Source: MADRE2 sp964397015
GTDB lineage: Bacteria; Desulfobacterota; Desulfobacteria; Desulfobacterales; Desulfobacteraceae
Direction of reading: 5' to 3'
DNA: 64,000 bases
Assembly (NCBI GenBank): GCA_964397015.1
Contig: CAYNHL010000003.1
Span: 5,468-69,467 of the forward strand
Shown here: positions 57,372 through 64,000 of the stretch, in pieces
Numbering within the stretch: position 1 is the stretch's first letter
Layout: each line of letters starts with the position of its first letter
Notes under the pieces: model-generated
Databases searched by the model: none
Told to the model about the DNA's origin: nothing
The model's input: only the letters and a program-made list of their open reading frames with translations
Position numbers and translations under genes: made by a program

Positions 57372-58480
57372 GCTTTTTCTTCCTTTGGTTCCTGCGGGAT
57401 GATGCTCACTTCGGTATTGTTGGGCCATGCATTGAAAACCGCCTTGACCAGGGTGGCCAGGGGAATGGCAAAAAATACACCCCAGAACCCCCACATGCCT
57501 CCAAAGAGAAGGACTGCTGTAATGATGGAGACGGGATTCAGGTTAACGGCTTCGGAAAACAGCAGTGGCACCAGCACATTTCCGTCGAGAATCTGGATAA
57601 TGATATAGGCCAGCATGACATAGTACAGCTGGTTTGTAAAGCCCCATTGAAATACCCCTATGGCGAAAACGGGCAGGGTGACCATGGTGGCTCCGATATA
57701 GGGGATCACTACTGAAAGTCCGACCACCACGGCAAGCAGTGCTGAATATTGAAGCCCGAGCAGTTCGAATGTAGCAAAACTGACCGAACCTATGATCAGG
57801 ATTTCAATCACTTTGCCGCGGATGTAGTTGGCGATCTGCTGGTTCATTTCAAGGGCGATCTGGTTCATGAGAGGCCGATGTTCAGGAAGGATGCTCTTGA
57901 CGCTTTTCCAGAGGACATGCCGGTCCTTGAGCATGAAAAAAACCATGAGAGGAACGACTATAAGGTATATGAGCAGACCCATGACACTGGGCAGGGTACT
58001 CAACGAGAATGTCAGGACCCTGGGTATCATGCCGGTCAACTGCTGGCTGATGCCGTGCAGGTCAAGTCTGAGCAGCCATTGCTGGGCCATTTCATTCGAG
58101 ATGATTTCCGGATACCGTTCGGGCAGTGCGTGGATCTGGTCCTGGAACATGCGCAGCATGGACGGAATTTCGGTTGCAAGGCTGGTGATCTGGCGCAGCA
58201 GGGCCGGCACTATGACAAGTATGCCGGCAGTCAGAACACCGAAAAAAACAAGGCAGAGACCAGCCACCGACAGTTTGTGGGGGATGCGCATGCTGTTGAG
58301 CCGGTCCACAAAAGGGGAGAGCAGATATGAAAGAATGATGGCCATGAATACCGGGGCCAGAATTCCGCCCAGAAAATAGACCAGAAGGCCGATAAAGATC
58401 AGCAGAATAGCGAGTATGACAGCTTCTTCATCTGAAAAATAGCGATGAAAAAAGGCCTGTATGATCCGGTAGAATTTCAA
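57368..58480 (-). CDS. AI-2E family transporter (PerM-like)
   Basis: 370 residues with about eight hydrophobic segments. LLIFIGLLVYFLGGILAPVFMAIILSYLLSPFVDRL is the conserved N-terminal part, LIVVPLMVFFMLKDR the middle, and GNVLVPLLFSEAVNLNPVSIITAVLLFGGMWGFWGVFFAIPLATLVKAVFN the C-terminal signature of the family. Members export autoinducer-2 or act as ion/proton antiporters; the substrate is unknown here. It starts with TTG at 58480, after GGGCGGCA, and its stop overlaps the ATPase start by four bases. A TTGACA box occurs in the 145-base upstream gap. Confidence 0.9.
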   Translation of the reverse strand: MKFYRIIQAFFHRYFSDEEAVILAILLIFIGLLVYFLGGILAPVFMAIILSYLLSPFVDRLNSMRIPHKLSVAGLCLVFFGVLTAGILVIVPALLRQITSLATEIPSMLRMFQDQIHALPERYPEIISNEMAQQWLLRLDLHGISQQLTGMIPRVLTFSLSTLPSVMGLLIYLIVVPLMVFFMLKDRHVLWKSVKSILPEHRPLMNQIALEMNQQIANYIRGKVIEILIIGSVSFATFELLGLQYSALLAVVVGLSVVIPYIGATMVTLPVFAIGVFQWGFTNQLYYVMLAYIIIQILDGNVLVPLLFSEAVNLNPVSIITAVLLFGGMWGFWGVFFAIPLATLVKAVFNAWPNNTEVSIIPQEPKEEKA

Positions 58481-58625
58481 TGCCGCCCTTTTATATAAAA
58501 ATTGTCAAAACTTATATTATGTATGATAAATTACCCTGATTTGTCAAGAAAAGACTGGTTGTGTCACTGGGATACGGCCCCTGCATTGATTTTTTAAATG
58601 CGGTAACCCCGGGCTGTGTCAGGGC

Positions 58626-59042
58626 TTATTCTTTGTCATAAATTTCCAGGCCGGTATGCTCCAGGATATGCCGGCCCAGTTCCTGATCATCTGCCAGTAT
58701 GTGGTTTTTTATCCATTGTTCCATTTGGTTTACGAGATCATTGGCAGCTTCGGGCGAGTAAGTTTTGTATTCTTCCCTGAATGCCCTGACCTGCTTGATA
58801 AAGGATCGGTGTTCCCTGTTATGGGCATCCCTGCCGGGATAGCTGAATTTTTTCATGTATTCGTCTTCAAGGCTGAAGTGATGATTGACGTACATGGCCA
58901 GAAAGGCCAGGGTATAGTTGTACAGCTCCCTGTCCGGCTGACCGGATCCGGTGGTCTTGATCCTGGCAAAGAGATCTATGAGCTGCCTGTGCTGAAAGTC
59001 CTGCCAGATCACGCCGGTCTGATACTTGGTATTTATGGACAT
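58626..59042 (-). CDS. Bacteriohaemerythrin
   Basis: 138 residues of the haemerythrin fold. Iron ligands are visible in FQHRQLIDLFARI, VNHHFSLEDEYM (H and E), HNREHRSFIKQ and IKNHILADDQELG (H and D). Haemerythrins bind oxygen at a di-iron site and serve as oxygen stores, scavengers or sensors in anaerobes. AAAGGAGGCCC precedes the ATG. It precedes no gene in an overlapping operon; the TVP38-like gene lies 20 bases upstream on the same strand, so the two may be co-transcribed. Confidence 0.93.
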   Translation of the reverse strand: MSINTKYQTGVIWQDFQHRQLIDLFARIKTTGSGQPDRELYNYTLAFLAMYVNHHFSLEDEYMKKFSYPGRDAHNREHRSFIKQVRAFREEYKTYSPEAANDLVNQMEQWIKNHILADDQELGRHILEHTGLEIYDKE

Positions 59043-59062
59043 GGGCCTCCTTTGCGGTTGAA

Positions 59063-59770
59063 TTATGGATTGTACCTTACGATTCGTTTTTTGAGATACC
59101 AGAGTACAATTACCGCTGTAACGATAACACCCGAAGTTACAAAGATATTTGTCTTATTTGGATTCTTGATCATTGCCATGATCCGGTCGGTAAAAATCGT
59201 GATGGCCAGAATACCGGGCAGCATGCCTGCAGCTGTACCGATCAAAAAAGATGACAGCCTTACGCCCGACATGCCGGCAACCATGTTGATCACGGAAAAC
59301 GGGGCCACCGGTATGTTGCGCACAATTATCATGGTCATGACACCCTGTCGTCCCAGGAGTGTTTTTAACCGGTCAAGGCGGCCGCCGGACCGTATTTGAA
59401 TCAGTTTGTGGCCTGCCATCCGTCCTGCCAGGTAAGTGACCCATGCATTCAGTACCGTACCGGTCACAGCAAGGATAATACTTTGTACTACCGGCATAAT
59501 CAGGGCAGTGGCACCGATCAATATGGTTATGGGAACAAATGCAAGGCCGCCTGCTATAAAGCCTGCAATGATCGCTCCCATTAAAAGGGGGGTACTGTTC
59601 AACTGTTCCGCCCACCGGGACAGTTGGGTCATGCTGATAACCTCGTCCAGCGGCGTCCAGTACCAGACAGCTGCCAATACCAGAAGGCACGTGATCAATA
59701 CCATGCTTTTGAGCAGCTGGGAAAAAAAATTACCACCGGTATCTGGATTACGCTTGAAAGGTATTGTCAT
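59063..59770 (-). CDS. TVP38/TMEM64 (VTT domain) membrane protein
   Basis: About 235 residues from ATG 59770, with AGGATGCC upstream; an ATG at 59806 is possible but lacks a signal. There are five or six hydrophobic segments, including FIAGGLAFVPITILIGATALIM, VTGTVLNAWVTYLAGRMAGHKLI and VRNIPVAPFSVINMVAGMSGVRLSSFLIGTAAGMLPG, typical of the VTT/DedA-like family. These proteins are thought to handle lipid scrambling or transport at the membrane; the exact role is unknown. It lies between the haemerythrin and phosphatidyltransferase genes. Confidence 0.88.
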   Translation of the reverse strand: MTIPFKRNPDTGGNFFSQLLKSMVLITCLLVLAAVWYWTPLDEVISMTQLSRWAEQLNSTPLLMGAIIAGFIAGGLAFVPITILIGATALIMPVVQSIILAVTGTVLNAWVTYLAGRMAGHKLIQIRSGGRLDRLKTLLGRQGVMTMIIVRNIPVAPFSVINMVAGMSGVRLSSFLIGTAAGMLPGILAITIFTDRIMAMIKNPNKTNIFVTSGVIVTAVIVLWYLKKRIVRYNP

Positions 59771-59823
59771 GCAGGCATCCTGTTTTGAATTCCCCTTATT
59801 ATACATTCTTTTCGGATTAATTC

Positions 59824-59863
59824 AACTTTCGGGCTTCAGCTATGATCCCATTTAACTCACCAA
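59824..59863. repeat. Dispersed repeat, copy 3 (partly inverted)
   Basis: AACTTTCGG at 59824-59832 is in the same orientation as copies 1 and 2, but CCCATTTAACTCACCAA at 59847-59863 is the reverse complement of their TTGGTGAGTTAAATGGG block. It lies in the gap before the TVP38-like gene. Confidence 0.5.
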
Positions 59864-59882
59864 AAGAGGATATCAAGAATAA

Positions 59883-61340
59883 TCACCTGGTTTCCCGGGC
59901 CGCTTCCTCGGGATGAATGTGCCGGGTCATGACCGGTGACAGCAGGTAGGCGATCATGAATGCCAGTCCTGCATAACCAAGGTAAGGGGTGAACGCGCAG
60001 AAAATCAATACCAGCGCCAGTATCCGGTTTATCCAGGGGTTCCGGCTCATGGCTCTGCCCATGTGAATGAATCGGACCGGATACAGGTTCATGATAATGG
60101 AGGAGAAAACCATCAGGCCGGCTGCCGTGTATCCCCAAAACAAGGCATGGGCCGGCATGTCTTTCAATGCCTGGCCGAAAATGACAACCGGTGAGAGGAC
60201 CAGCAGGGCGGCAGCTGGTGTGGGCAGGCCCTTGAAAAATCCTGGAATGGGGTTTTTGTCCAGTGTGAAGAACACCAGGCGGAAAATGCCGGCAGCTGCG
60301 TAAAGCAGCGCAATCCATCCTATGGGCATCATGGTGAGATCATCGCTTCCAAAGCGGGTCAATGCGACATGGAATATCCATGCCGGGGCTATGCAGAAGC
60401 TGACTGCATCGGCAAAATCGTCCATCAGGTTTCCAAGGTTTATTTTCTTCTGGGACAACTGTCCCGGCAGAGGGTCGGTCAATCCAAGCTTTCTTGCCAG
60501 CGCGCCGTCGAGCTTGTCAAATGTTGCCGCGCCGATGATCATGAAATACATTTCCTGGAATCTTCCCTGGTAGGCAAAAAAAACACCGATCAGTCCCATC
60601 ATGGCATTCATGATTGTCAGCGCGTTGGGAAAAACAGACAGGATTTTGCGCCTGAGGATCTCGTCTCCAAAACAAAGTTCTTTGAGGCATGCATCCCCGT
60701 ACTTTCTTATATACCCTGCAATGGAACCGAAATTTATTATTAAAAACAAAATTTCAATAATGAAAAGGTTTCTCAGCGGGAAGGTGCCTATCCAGGCAAC
60801 TATGTGGTAAATCCATGTCGAAGGGCCGTTCGGCACATAAAAGGCATGGGCGAACAGGATTACGCCCACAGGGGCCGCTACCATTGTCCGCAGCCTGTTA
60901 AGTTCGATGGACTCGGGCTCACTGCCGCTGCGGATGGCAAAGCCGCGCATGAAAGCGGCAAAATTGTCCCTGATAAGCACTGTGACGCAAAGGACAAGTA
61001 CAAATATACCGTGCAGCAGCTCAAGGCGGGTGGGGGTAAAATAGATGAACCTCCACATGGTGCCGACGGCAATTACGGGAAAGATCATTGAATATACCAG
61101 CTTGTCCATTATCCTGTCCGCCAGTGGGGCCAGCAGTGCCTGGGGGCGGTAGCGTGCCGCGAACCAGCCGTCGATCAGGTCGCAGGCCATGGATACCAGC
61201 AGGAAGGATACCCCGAAAGTATATACACTGGCATTCTGGGTCCACATGACCGCCAGTGCACACACCATGCCGCCGAATATGAGCACCGGTCTGCCGTAGA
61301 TCAGCAGGGCGGCCGCTTTGGATGAAAACTGAATGGTCAT
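59883..61340 (-). CDS. Tandem CDP-alcohol phosphatidyltransferase protein
   Basis: 485 residues from ATG 61340; the longer frame overlaps the kinase gene. Two CDP-alcohol phosphatidyltransferase domains are visible. The first (about 1-180) has SMACDLIDGWFAARYRPQALLAPLADRIMDK, where the signature D-x2-DG-x2-AR has one extra residue and lacks a canonical glycine. The second (about 235-470) has FDKLDGALARKLG and GNLMDDFADAVSF with intact metal-binding aspartates, resembling PssA-type enzymes. It likely makes a phospholipid headgroup transfer in the membrane. ATGA overlap with the upstream kinase gene indicates co-translation. Confidence 0.85.
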   Translation of the reverse strand: MTIQFSSKAAALLIYGRPVLIFGGMVCALAVMWTQNASVYTFGVSFLLVSMACDLIDGWFAARYRPQALLAPLADRIMDKLVYSMIFPVIAVGTMWRFIYFTPTRLELLHGIFVLVLCVTVLIRDNFAAFMRGFAIRSGSEPESIELNRLRTMVAAPVGVILFAHAFYVPNGPSTWIYHIVAWIGTFPLRNLFIIEILFLIINFGSIAGYIRKYGDACLKELCFGDEILRRKILSVFPNALTIMNAMMGLIGVFFAYQGRFQEMYFMIIGAATFDKLDGALARKLGLTDPLPGQLSQKKINLGNLMDDFADAVSFCIAPAWIFHVALTRFGSDDLTMMPIGWIALLYAAAGIFRLVFFTLDKNPIPGFFKGLPTPAAALLVLSPVVIFGQALKDMPAHALFWGYTAAGLMVFSSIIMNLYPVRFIHMGRAMSRNPWINRILALVLIFCAFTPYLGYAGLAFMIAYLLSPVMTRHIHPEEAARETR

Positions 61341-62647
61341 CGGTTGTCCCCTGTCCTTTCTCCCGTGCTGTATCCCTGTGCCGCGGCCGGCAGCCTGATC
61401 CTGAACGTGGTTCCTTTGTCGACCACGCTTTGAACATGGATGTCCCCTTTGTGAGCCTGAACGATATTGTAGGCAATGTTCATTCCAAGACCGGTACCTT
61501 CGCCCACCTCCTTTGTCGTGAAAAAAGGATCGAATATCCTGGGCAGGTGTTCTTTGGCAATACCGCATCCTGTGTCGGATATGAAAATAACGACAGTGTT
61601 TTGTTCTTTTTGTGTCCGGATTTTGATAACGCCTTTTTTGTCTATGGCCTGGGCTGCATTGAGCAGAATATTCATGAAGACCTGGTTCAACTGCTGGGGA
61701 AATCCTTCAACCATGGGAATTTCTCCGAATTCTTCAATGATATCAGCCTTGTATTTGATTTCGTTGTAAATAACGTTGAGCGTTGATTGAATTCCTTTGT
61801 TGACGTCTACCAGCCTTTTCTGGTCATTGCCGGGATGGGCAAAATTTTTAAGGTCTGCAACAATTTTTCCGATACGGTTTGCGCCGCTCCTGCAGTCACT
61901 GATCAACTCCGGAATATCGGTTTTCAGGTATTCGATTTCAATTTGTTTTTCAAATTCACGTATCGCGCTGAGCTGTTCTGCCATAAGCCTGTCTTTATCT
62001 TTAATTTCTTTTGTCGACATCAGGCTTTGCAGCTTCTGGTAGAGGTTGAGCAGTGTGTCGATATCCTGCATGTAGTTTTTCAGTGCATCGAGATTGCTGC
62101 CGATAAATCCGATGGGATTATTTATTTCATGGGCTATGCCTGCTGAAAGCTGGCCGATGGAGGCCATTTTGTCGGCCTGCAGGATCCGGGACTGGGTTGT
62201 CTTGAGTTCGGTGAGTGTCGCATCGAGCACGTCGTTCTGGTGTCGCATTTCTTCCTGGAGCTGATAGTGCCTGCGTTCAAGATGGATGATTCTTTCTCCG
62301 GTTTTGATACGTGACTTGAGTTCATCTGTTTTGAACGGCTTGTTTATGTAATCGTCCGCACCTGCGTCAAACACGGCCATGAGATCTTTCATAGAGTCTC
62401 TGGCAGTCAGAAGGATGATATAGGAATAGGTTTTTTTACCTGATGATCTGATCTTCCTGCAAAGTTCAAGCCCGTTCATTCCCGGCATCATCCAGTCGGA
62501 CACAACCATGTCCGGCGCCTGTTCCTGGAAAAGGCGCCAGGCGGTTTCTCCATCCGACGCTTCTGTAATGGCATGCCCTGCTTCCGAGATAATTTTCTGG
62601 ACAAGCAGCCTTGAAACAGGGTCATCTTCCACAATAAGCATTTTCAT
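61337..62647 (-). CDS. Receiver-histidine kinase (REC-HisKA-HATPase)
   Basis: 436 residues. The N-terminal receiver has D51 in VVSDWMMPGMNG and lysine in INKPFKTDE. A coiled coil leads to the H-box around H173 (LSAGIAHEINNPIGFIGSNL). The ATPase domain has N-box VFMNILLNAAQAI, DTGCGIAKE and GTGLGMNIAY. There is no membrane segment, so it probably receives phosphate from another kinase or responds internally. It is a complete version of the layout seen, without the ATPase domain, at 3420-4106. It overlaps the phosphatidyltransferase gene by four bases. Confidence 0.92.
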   Translation of the reverse strand: MKMLIVEDDPVSRLLVQKIISEAGHAITEASDGETAWRLFQEQAPDMVVSDWMMPGMNGLELCRKIRSSGKKTYSYIILLTARDSMKDLMAVFDAGADDYINKPFKTDELKSRIKTGERIIHLERRHYQLQEEMRHQNDVLDATLTELKTTQSRILQADKMASIGQLSAGIAHEINNPIGFIGSNLDALKNYMQDIDTLLNLYQKLQSLMSTKEIKDKDRLMAEQLSAIREFEKQIEIEYLKTDIPELISDCRSGANRIGKIVADLKNFAHPGNDQKRLVDVNKGIQSTLNVIYNEIKYKADIIEEFGEIPMVEGFPQQLNQVFMNILLNAAQAIDKKGVIKIRTQKEQNTVVIFISDTGCGIAKEHLPRIFDPFFTTKEVGEGTGLGMNIAYNIVQAHKGDIHVQSVVDKGTTFRIRLPAAAQGYSTGERTGDNR

Positions 62648-62720
62648 CGATCACTCCGGCCGGGTGTGGTTCATTCATGCCATGCAATGTCCATTGATAT
62701 CGTTCCAGCCATGCTGGATT

Positions 62721-62760
62721 CAGGCACCGAAATCACTGGAATGCAGTTTTCCGGTGCCTG
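62721..62760 (-). other. Hairpin after the ferritin-like gene
   Basis: CAGGCACCG (62721-62729) and CGGTGCCTG (62752-62760) are perfect nine-base arms around a 22-base loop, eight bases beyond the stop at 62768. No T-run follows on the minus strand, so it is a possible but weak terminator or an mRNA-stabilising element before the kinase gene. Confidence 0.4.
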
Positions 62761-62767
62761 GAACCGG

Positions 62768-63238
62768 TCAGGATGCGATCATTTTCCTGGCAAGTATTCT
62801 GATATGGCCCATCTCTTCTTTTATTATGGCATCAATTTTGTCTTTTCCCCGTTTTTCCGGCACCATTGCCTTCATGCCGAGATAAAAAACAATGGAATCT
62901 TTTTCCGCCTGGATGGCTGATTTCATGACCTGTTTGAAATCATTTCCCGGAAAATCCTTGTCAAAGAAAACCCGCATATCTGCAAGGGCCTTCAAATAAA
63001 GGGCATTTTCATCTTCAGGGTCGAAAACCGCCGGCAGCATGTCGTTTTCGGACAGTTCTTTTTTCAGTGCTGCAAAGGTTTTTTCATGGTCCTCTTCCAT
63101 GGCGGCCAGTTCTAAGAGAAAATCCTTGTGGTCGCCGCTTGCGGCTTTGTCAGCAGCCGTTTTGTAAAATTCAGCCCCGTTTTGTTCAATCTGTATGGCA
63201 ATGTCAAATATATCACTGGCGTTAAAGTCGCTGGTCAT
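62768..63238 (-). CDS. Ferritin-like diiron protein (rubrerythrin family)
   Basis: 156 residues of the ferritin-like fold without rubredoxin cysteines. DIAIQIEQNGAEFYKTAAD with LAAMEEDHEKTFAAL, and SAIQAEKDSIVFYLGM with IIKEEMGHIRIL, are the two ligand-bearing helix pairs. It resembles the protein at 41580-42041 in architecture. Peroxide reduction or iron binding is likely but not proven. GGAGGAACA precedes the ATG. It follows the flavodiiron protein gene by about 20 bases on the same strand, consistent with an oxygen-defence operon. Confidence 0.87.
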   Translation of the reverse strand: MTSDFNASDIFDIAIQIEQNGAEFYKTAADKAASGDHKDFLLELAAMEEDHEKTFAALKKELSENDMLPAVFDPEDENALYLKALADMRVFFDKDFPGNDFKQVMKSAIQAEKDSIVFYLGMKAMVPEKRGKDKIDAIIKEEMGHIRILARKMIAS

Positions 63239-63259
63239 TGTTCCTCCATAGTGATCCGG

Positions 63260-64000
63260 TCAGCACCGGTTTTTAAGTTCCTGCCCGATCTTCACTCCAA
63301 GATCAAAGCAGCGTTCAAGGTCTTCTGGTCCTGGAACATACTGTACTTTGACACCGTCGTCAACAATATCAAATTTCATGGCCTCAAATTCCGCATTCAG
63401 TATTTTTACTGCCTCTCCGCTCCATCCGTAGGACCCGAAAGCGGCAGCGATTTTGTTCTGGGGGCGAAGACCCTTGATATAGGTCATCACGTCGGCCATG
63501 ACAGGAAAAATATTGTTGTTGAGAGTGGGCGATCCGGCAATCAGGGCGCCGGCATCGAGAATTTCCGTCATGATATCGCTCCGGTGCCATTTGCGAGTGT
63601 TCATCAGCCGCAGTTTTACCTGTTCGGATTCGATGCCGTGGGCGACAGCCCGTGCCATTTTTGCTGTGGAGTGCCACATGGAATCGAAAATGATCACGGC
63701 TTTGGGTTCAGGTTTCTGCTGCGCCCACCCGGCATAGGCATTTATGATCCTGCCGGGGTCCCTGCGCCAGATGATGCCGTGATCCGGACAGATCATGTCG
63801 ATCTTGAGATTCATTTTTGTCACATCCTGGATCAATGATTGAATCTTTGATGACAGGTGCAGCAGGATGTTGGCATAATACTTTTTTGCATGCTGCATGA
63901 TTTCGTCTCCGGCTGTATCATCAAATACCATGTCGCCGGCATAATGCTGGCCAAAGGCATCGCTGGAGAATAAAATCGCGTCTTCCTTCAGGTAGGTGAA
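63260..64000 (-). CDS. Flavodiiron protein (FprA-type), N-terminus beyond window edge
   Basis: The frame is open to the window edge, giving about 246 residues of C-terminal sequence; the ATG at 63931 is internal. The upstream part, including SSDAFGQHYAGD, is the end of the beta-lactamase-like diiron domain, and ICPDHGIIWRRDP lies at its junction. The flavodoxin domain follows (VIIFDSMWHSTAKMARAVAHG, GSPTLNNNIFPVMADVM, FGSYGWSGEAVKIL). Flavodiiron proteins reduce oxygen or nitric oxide to water or nitrous oxide, protecting anaerobes. Confidence 0.93.
   Translation of the reverse strand, partial: FTYLKEDAILFSSDAFGQHYAGDMVFDDTAGDEIMQHAKKYYANILLHLSSKIQSLIQDVTKMNLKIDMICPDHGIIWRRDPGRIINAYAGWAQQKPEPKAVIIFDSMWHSTAKMARAVAHGIESEQVKLRLMNTRKWHRSDIMTEILDAGALIAGSPTLNNNIFPVMADVMTYIKGLRPQNKIAAAFGSYGWSGEAVKILNAEFEAMKFDIVDDGVKVQYVPGPEDLERCFDLGVKIGQELKNRC

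Noticed and set aside
61341..61568. N-terminal extension of the phosphatidyltransferase protein
   Set aside because: It is antisense-free but out-of-frame sequence of the upstream kinase gene; the ATGA overlap at 61340 is the natural start.
63260..63931. Complete short flavodoxin gene starting at ATG 63931
   Set aside because: The frame continues without a stop to the window edge and the extra residues match flavodiiron proteins, so the ATG is internal.
1..64000. CRISPR arrays, tRNA or rRNA genes, insertion sequences
   Set aside because: No regularly spaced repeats, cloverleaf-like runs, rRNA motifs or transposase-like frames were recognised; short RNA genes could still be missed by eye.

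Overview
The window looks like a chromosome segment of a strictly anaerobic, sulfate-reducer-like member of the Desulfobacterota (Desulfobacteraceae-type). This is an inference from gene content: multihaem cytochrome, desulfoferrodoxin, rubrerythrins, flavodiiron protein, bacteriohaemerythrin, ferredoxin-thioredoxin-reductase-like protein, split ADP-forming acyl-CoA synthetase, citrate synthase plus isocitrate dehydrogenase, and very many two-component and chemosensory proteins. No rRNA, tRNA, CRISPR array, transposase or phage gene was recognised.

Layout. 1-683 holds the edge of a HepT/MntA toxin-antitoxin pair. 813-3404 (minus) has an HDOD protein, nitroreductase, FxsA, triheme cytochrome and a receiver protein. 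3420-16412 (minus) is a large chemosensory cluster, in transcription order: cheW, two MCP genes, cheA, cheD, HDOD, cheY, cheX, cheB, cheR, a second cheD and a receiver-DHp protein. Upstream of cheW lie a sigma54-type promoter and three palindromic sites, then a pseudo-receiver gene with its own sigma54-type promoter, then an NtrC-type regulator and its hybrid kinase (to 20214). 20562-24607 has two DUF4168 genes divergent from a second kinase/NtrC-type pair, with a sigma54-type promoter and a palindrome between them. 25086-37364 has a GAF/PAS hybrid kinase and a sensory operon (pseudo-receiver, Cache MCP, hybrid kinase with HPt, HD-GYP regulator), preceded by a sigma54-type promoter, two palindromes and a third NtrC-type regulator.

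37473-64000 is metabolic and stress-related: a PurF-like protein without the glutaminase cysteine; a second cheD-HDOD cassette; an epimerase; ferritin-like proteins; a nitroreductase; an ADP-forming acyl-CoA synthetase; isocitrate dehydrogenase and citrate synthase; a rubredoxin-DUF2231 fusion; a glutaredoxin/FTR pair; a rubredoxin-FMN enzyme; a flavodoxin; a FAD oxidoreductase; rubrerythrin; desulfoferrodoxin; an orphan PilB/GspE-type ATPase with HDOD partner; AI-2E and TVP38 membrane proteins; haemerythrin; a double CDP-alcohol phosphatidyltransferase with overlapping kinase; and the C-terminal part of a flavodiiron protein.

Main themes. (1) A recurrent architecture places an NtrC-type regulator beside palindromic sites, a -24/-12 promoter, a degenerate receiver gene and chemosensory genes. 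(2) A chemosensory system with three CheD paralogues, two of which have glycine where the catalytic cysteine should be, and a CheA carrying a c-di-GMP-binding-like MshEN insert. (3) A dense set of oxygen and peroxide defence genes, several preceded by sigma54-like promoters. No flagellar or pilus structural gene is visible, so the output of the chemosensory system cannot be read from this window.
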